Part shown: positions 7,407 through 9,597 of the stretch, piece after piece
How positions within the stretch are numbered: position 1 is the first letter of the stretch
Layout of the letters: each line of letters starts with the position of its first letter
DNA from: Myxococcales bacterium UBA1238
GTDB taxonomy: Bacteria > Myxococcota_A > Bradymonadia > UBA7976 > UBA1532
Direction: 5' to 3'
DNA: 9,597 nt
Assembly (NCBI GenBank): GCA_002309015.1
Contig: DBWM01000003.1
Span: forward strand, 1-9,597
Position numbers and translations under genes: made by a program
The notes under the pieces: model-generated
Seen by the model: the letters and a program-made list of their open reading frames with translations, nothing else
The model's database searches: none
Told to the model about the DNA's origin: nothing

Positions 7407-8869
7407 CACCCGGGATCCCTTGCGAGCCGAAAGCCGAGAGCGGGGGAGCGGTCGGAGGCGAAGTTGAAGGAGCGGTTGGCGGCGCGGACGTCGGTGAATC
7501 CGATGCTGCCGCCTTTGCAGACGCGGAAGCTGGTTTGGGAGGCGGTGAATGGACGGCCGTCGGAGGGATGCCCGCTGTAGTGATCGGCGCGGCGATCTTC
7601 CACCCATTCCCAAACGTTGCCGGCCATGTCTTTCAGGCCTTCGGGGGTTTCGCCCTGGGGGTGGGCGTCCACGGGGGCGAGGGGGACGAGACCAAAGTTT
7701 GCGCGCTTTGCGTCGGGGGCTTCGTTGCCCCATGGGTAGCGGCGGCTTTCCGGGCCTCGGGCTGCAAATTCCCATTCCGATTCCGTGGGCAGCCGGGCTC
7801 CCAAAAATTGCGCAAATCGCGAGGCTTCATGCCACGAGATGCCGGTGACGGGGACAAACTGCATCTCGATCCAGCTTCGCCTCCAGGCGGACCAGGCTTC
7901 AAACCAGGCGATGTATTTCGGTTTCCATTCGTCCCAATCGCGCTTCCAGCGGTTTAAAGCGCTCTCGATGCGAAGCGGTTCCTGTTCCAGAATCGAGGGC
8001 CAATGGGTTTGCTTCCAGGGGCTTTCCTCTGCGCTCCAGCGCTCCAGCAATGCGCGGATGCGCGTTTGTTCCCGTTCCACGAGCGACGGCCAGCGCGATT
8101 CGAGGCGTTGGCGCCAGTCTTCGGCGTCGGTTTGCCATTCCTTCAGGCGTTGAGCGCGCTCCGCAATCTGCGATTCGATCCGTGAGGCGTCGTCCGGGAC
8201 TTCGAGGGCGTAGGGTGAAATCGGCTTCGCATCCTTCTCGGGGCGCTTTAAATCGGGGGGCAGCTTGAAGAGGGTCTTGGCTTTCTCGACGTTGCGTTCG
8301 AGCTCGGCGGGGGTGAGCGCGGTCAGCTTTTCGGGATCGTAGAATTTGGGCAGGCTCGGTTCGCCGGGCATCTTGGGCTCGTTGGGCCAATAGGCGCAGG
8401 CCGCAGTGGGCAGAGTGAACGCCAGCGGGCGAAGGGCTTTTGACGCCTCCGCGAGGGCTTCGGTGATCTCGCTGGAAACCGGTTGCGCGTTGTTGCCCGC
8501 TTTGATCACCAGGCGGGCCGCCGTTTGCGCGATCTCTGGGATCGGCAGTTCCAGGGCCGCCTGCGCCTGTTTGGCCGCCGCCTTCGCCCGGGTCGCGAGG
8601 GTTTTGGGGTTATCGCTCGCCTGCTTCCAGGCTTCCACCGCCTTTTCGAGCAGCGAGAGCGCCTTGTAAGTGACGTACGCCGCCTGATATTGCCCCAGGG
8701 TGACCGGTGTTTTCGCCAACTCAAACGCGGGCACCGTTACGGCATGCGCCGGCTTTTCAAAATCGGTCGCTTCCGGATCGTCCACCTCCGAACCCATGCG
8801 AAACGTCCCGCCCGCCAGGGGCACAAACTCGACGCCCAAAGCCGCCGCATTGATTTCATGCGCCTTCAT
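7406..8869 (-). CDS. FGE-sulfatase (SUMF1-like) fold protein with large Trp-rich helical insertion
   Basis: 487 residues from the ATG at 8869, which lies 8 nt after GGAG; an in-frame TTG at 8875 is only 2 nt from it and was rejected. Landmarks of the FGE-sulfatase family are clear: GVEFVPLAGGTFRMGS (12-27), TPVTLGQYQ (54-62), then FVPVTGISWHEASRFAQFLG, RLPTESEWEFAARG and YPWGNEAPDAKRANF (338-392), GLKDMAGNVWEWVED (411-425), CKGGS (451-455) and GFRLARD (479-485). Between the first and second halves lies a predominantly helical insertion of about 270 residues (66-335). The C-terminal region after GGS lacks the two active-site Cys of true formylglycine-generating enzymes, so sulfatase activation is unlikely; an iron enzyme of EgtB/PvdO type or a binding protein is possible. 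No signal peptide is seen, so it is probably cytoplasmic. parS-like sites flank the gene. Confidence 0.92.
   Translation of the reverse strand: MKAHEINAAALGVEFVPLAGGTFRMGSEVDDPEATDFEKPAHAVTVPAFELAKTPVTLGQYQAAYVTYKALSLLEKAVEAWKQASDNPKTLATRAKAAAKQAQAALELPIPEIAQTAARLVIKAGNNAQPVSSEITEALAEASKALRPLAFTLPTAACAYWPNEPKMPGEPSLPKFYDPEKLTALTPAELERNVEKAKTLFKLPPDLKRPEKDAKPISPYALEVPDDASRIESQIAERAQRLKEWQTDAEDWRQRLESRWPSLVEREQTRIRALLERWSAEESPWKQTHWPSILEQEPLRIESALNRWKRDWDEWKPKYIAWFEAWSAWRRSWIEMQFVPVTGISWHEASRFAQFLGARLPTESEWEFAARGPESRRYPWGNEAPDAKRANFGLVPLAPVDAHPQGETPEGLKDMAGNVWEWVEDRRADHYSGHPSDGRPFTASQTSFRVCKGGSIGFTDVRAANRSFNFASDRSPALGFRLARDPG
7913..8095 (-). repeat. Two tandem 30-residue Trp-rich helical repeats inside the FGE-like protein
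   Basis: Numbering from the ATG at 8869, W260, R270-I271, W278 and W285 recur exactly 30 residues later as W290, R300-I301, W308 and W315, within WPSLVEREQTRI and WPSILEQEPLRI. The pattern W-P-S-[LI]-x-E-x-E-x-x-R-I, then W, then W seven residues on, suggests paired helices or a coiled coil. A looser earlier unit keeps the Trp pair seven apart (W245, W252), and further Trp follow (W322, W326, W329, W333). Confidence 0.75.
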
Positions 8870-8877
8870 TCGCAAAT

Positions 8878-8881
8878 CTCC
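8878..8881 (-). promoter_or_regulatory. Shine-Dalgarno of the FGE-like gene
   Basis: GGAG on the minus strand, eight bases before the ATG at 8869-8867. It decides the start in favour of the ATG over the TTG two codons upstream. Confidence 0.65.
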
Positions 8882-8932
8882 GCCTCTTCAAAGTCGCGCG
8901 ATGCTACAACGTTCGCGGCCTGAGAACCACTG

Positions 8933-8950
8933 ATGTTTCACGTGAAACAT
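8933..8950. other. parS: parS-like ParB-binding palindrome (site 2)
   Basis: Identical to the palindrome at 7389-7406 (ATGTTTCACGTGAAACAT). It lies about 60 bp upstream of the FGE-like gene start, in the gap behind the Rpn-like gene. The copies are 1,544 bp apart and share almost no extra flanking sequence, which argues for two independent protein-binding sites rather than a duplicated segment. Confidence 0.85.
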
Positions 8951-8986
8951 GGAGGCGGGGTTTACCCGGCGGGCTTCTTGCTCACC

Positions 8987-9042
8987 CTTTCGTTTGGGCG
9001 AAAGCGGGCAGCGCGTTGATGCGGCCTGCTTCCCGGGCAGGC
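8987..9042. other. Two small inverted repeats downstream of the Rpn-like gene
   Basis: CTTTCG (8987-8992) pairs with CGAAAG (8999-9004), and GCCTGC (9024-9029) pairs with GCAGGC (9037-9042). Both are perfect 6-bp stems with 6-7 base loops in the gap between the Rpn-like stop and parS site 2. Neither is followed by a T-run on the minus strand. They may slow transcription or end it weakly, but they do not meet the usual intrinsic terminator pattern. Confidence 0.3.
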
Positions 9043-9097
9043 GTGGGGGCGAGCAGGTTTTGAGGGATGTAAGAGGGGGTCGATTGTTGGGAGGGGC

Positions 9098-9597
9098 TTA
9101 CTGTTTGAATCCGACTTTGGCGGCAAAGGCTTCAGGCGACATGTGGGCTTCTTCGGCTGCCTGCTCCAGCGTTAAATACCCCTTGCGTACGAGGGCGAAG
9201 AGGGTATCGAGCTTGCCTTCCTCACGTCCGATGCCGACGCCTTCAGCCCAGCCGCCGGTCCAGCCTTCCTGGCGGGCGTCTTCGAGCATGCCTTCCATCG
9301 CTTCGCACATGTTGATGTTCTCCTTTCCCTGCTCGTAGGGCAGTTGAGCGTTCATGACCGTATTCAGCATATCGACTGTCTCTCTCGAAACCAACTGAAA
9401 AGCCTTGCTCCGTTCGGCCACAAGCTGTCGCAGCCGGGCTTTATCTTTGGCGAATTTCATGTACGTGAACGCGGCGAGCAGATCGGTATGGAACTTTTCT
9501 AACTCGTCCTCCGCGATGCGGGCGGGGGCGAGCAGGTTCAATTTGTAGTTGGGGATGAATTTCAGGATCGCTTTGTCCGCATCGAGCATGCTGTGCA
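9098..9597 (-). CDS. PD-(D/E)XK nuclease family transposase (Rpn-like), C-terminal part
   Basis: The stop is TAA at 9100-9098, and the frame runs open past the ATG at 9589 to the window edge, so about 165 C-terminal residues are visible and the gene starts outside. Features typical of PDDEXK_2/Rpn-type transposase proteins are present: NLLAPARIAEDELEKFHTDL, then KFAKDKARLRQLV, then INMCEAMEGMLEDARQEG, a Gly/Glu-rich stretch with EG repeats, and a closing helical KGYLTLEQAAEEAHMSPEAF segment. The nuclease core that carries the PD-(D/E)XK residues is not in the window. Rpn proteins are DNA endonucleases linked to recombination; many copies are scattered and mobile. Whether this one is intact cannot be judged here. 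Confidence 0.82.
   Translation of the reverse strand, partial: HSMLDADKAILKFIPNYKLNLLAPARIAEDELEKFHTDLLAAFTYMKFAKDKARLRQLVAERSKAFQLVSRETVDMLNTVMNAQLPYEQGKENINMCEAMEGMLEDARQEGWTGGWAEGVGIGREEGKLDTLFALVRKGYLTLEQAAEEAHMSPEAFAAKVGFKQ

Noticed and set aside
7295..7957. Plus-strand open frame of 220 residues
   Set aside because: It is antisense to the well-supported FGE-like gene and reads as low-complexity Gly/Ala/Val sequence with no domain, so it is a shadow in GC-rich DNA.
9045..9538. 15-bp direct repeat GGGGGCGAGCAGGTT at 9045-9059 and 9524-9538
   Set aside because: The second copy lies inside the Rpn-like coding sequence and the flanks do not match. In GC-rich DNA a match this short is weak evidence for a mobile-element end.

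Overview
The window looks like chromosomal DNA of a Myxococcota-type bacterium (former Deltaproteobacteria, perhaps a Bradymonadia or Polyangia relative). The main clue is two proteins that end in a MYXO-CTERM-like tail: one Cys, a short hydrophobic stretch, then an Arg/Lys cluster. Long Cys-rich secreted lipoproteins with a Cxx..CGDG..C..DC pattern fit the same group. The taxonomic call is inference. All five genes I accept lie on the minus strand, so transcription runs from high to low coordinates.

From 1 to 7273 there is a tandem family of three paralogous, very Cys-rich surface lipoproteins: gene A (1-1925, its C-terminus outside the window), gene B (2311-4521) and gene C (5186-7273). Each has an N-terminal lipoprotein signal, a Cys-rich head, two related Cys-rich modules, a pre-peptidase C-terminal (PPC)-like beta-sandwich domain and a variable tail. 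The tail holds one, two or no EGF-like units followed by a low-complexity acidic linker. B and C end in nearly the same sorting signal; A presumably does too. The genes are separated by 385 and 664 bp, so each probably has its own promoter. The larger spacer carries a degenerate array with a 42-bp period.

From 7389 to 8950 there is a single gene for an FGE-sulfatase (SUMF1/EgtB/PvdO-type) fold protein. Its fold is split by an insertion of about 270 residues containing a Trp-rich 30-residue helical repeat, and it lacks the paired active-site cysteines of true formylglycine-generating enzymes. Two identical 18-bp perfect palindromes that match the ParB-binding site parS bracket the gene, one touching its stop codon and one about 60 bp upstream of its start. 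If they are real parS sites, the window lies in the origin-proximal, ParB-loaded part of the chromosome.

From 9098 to the end is the C-terminal part of a PD-(D/E)XK (Rpn-like) transposase/nuclease family protein whose catalytic N-terminus is outside the window.

I see no metabolic pathway. The best candidates for something new are the parS-bracketed FGE-like gene with its unusual insertion, the tandem doubly anchored lipoprotein family with modular tails, and the 42-bp periodic array.
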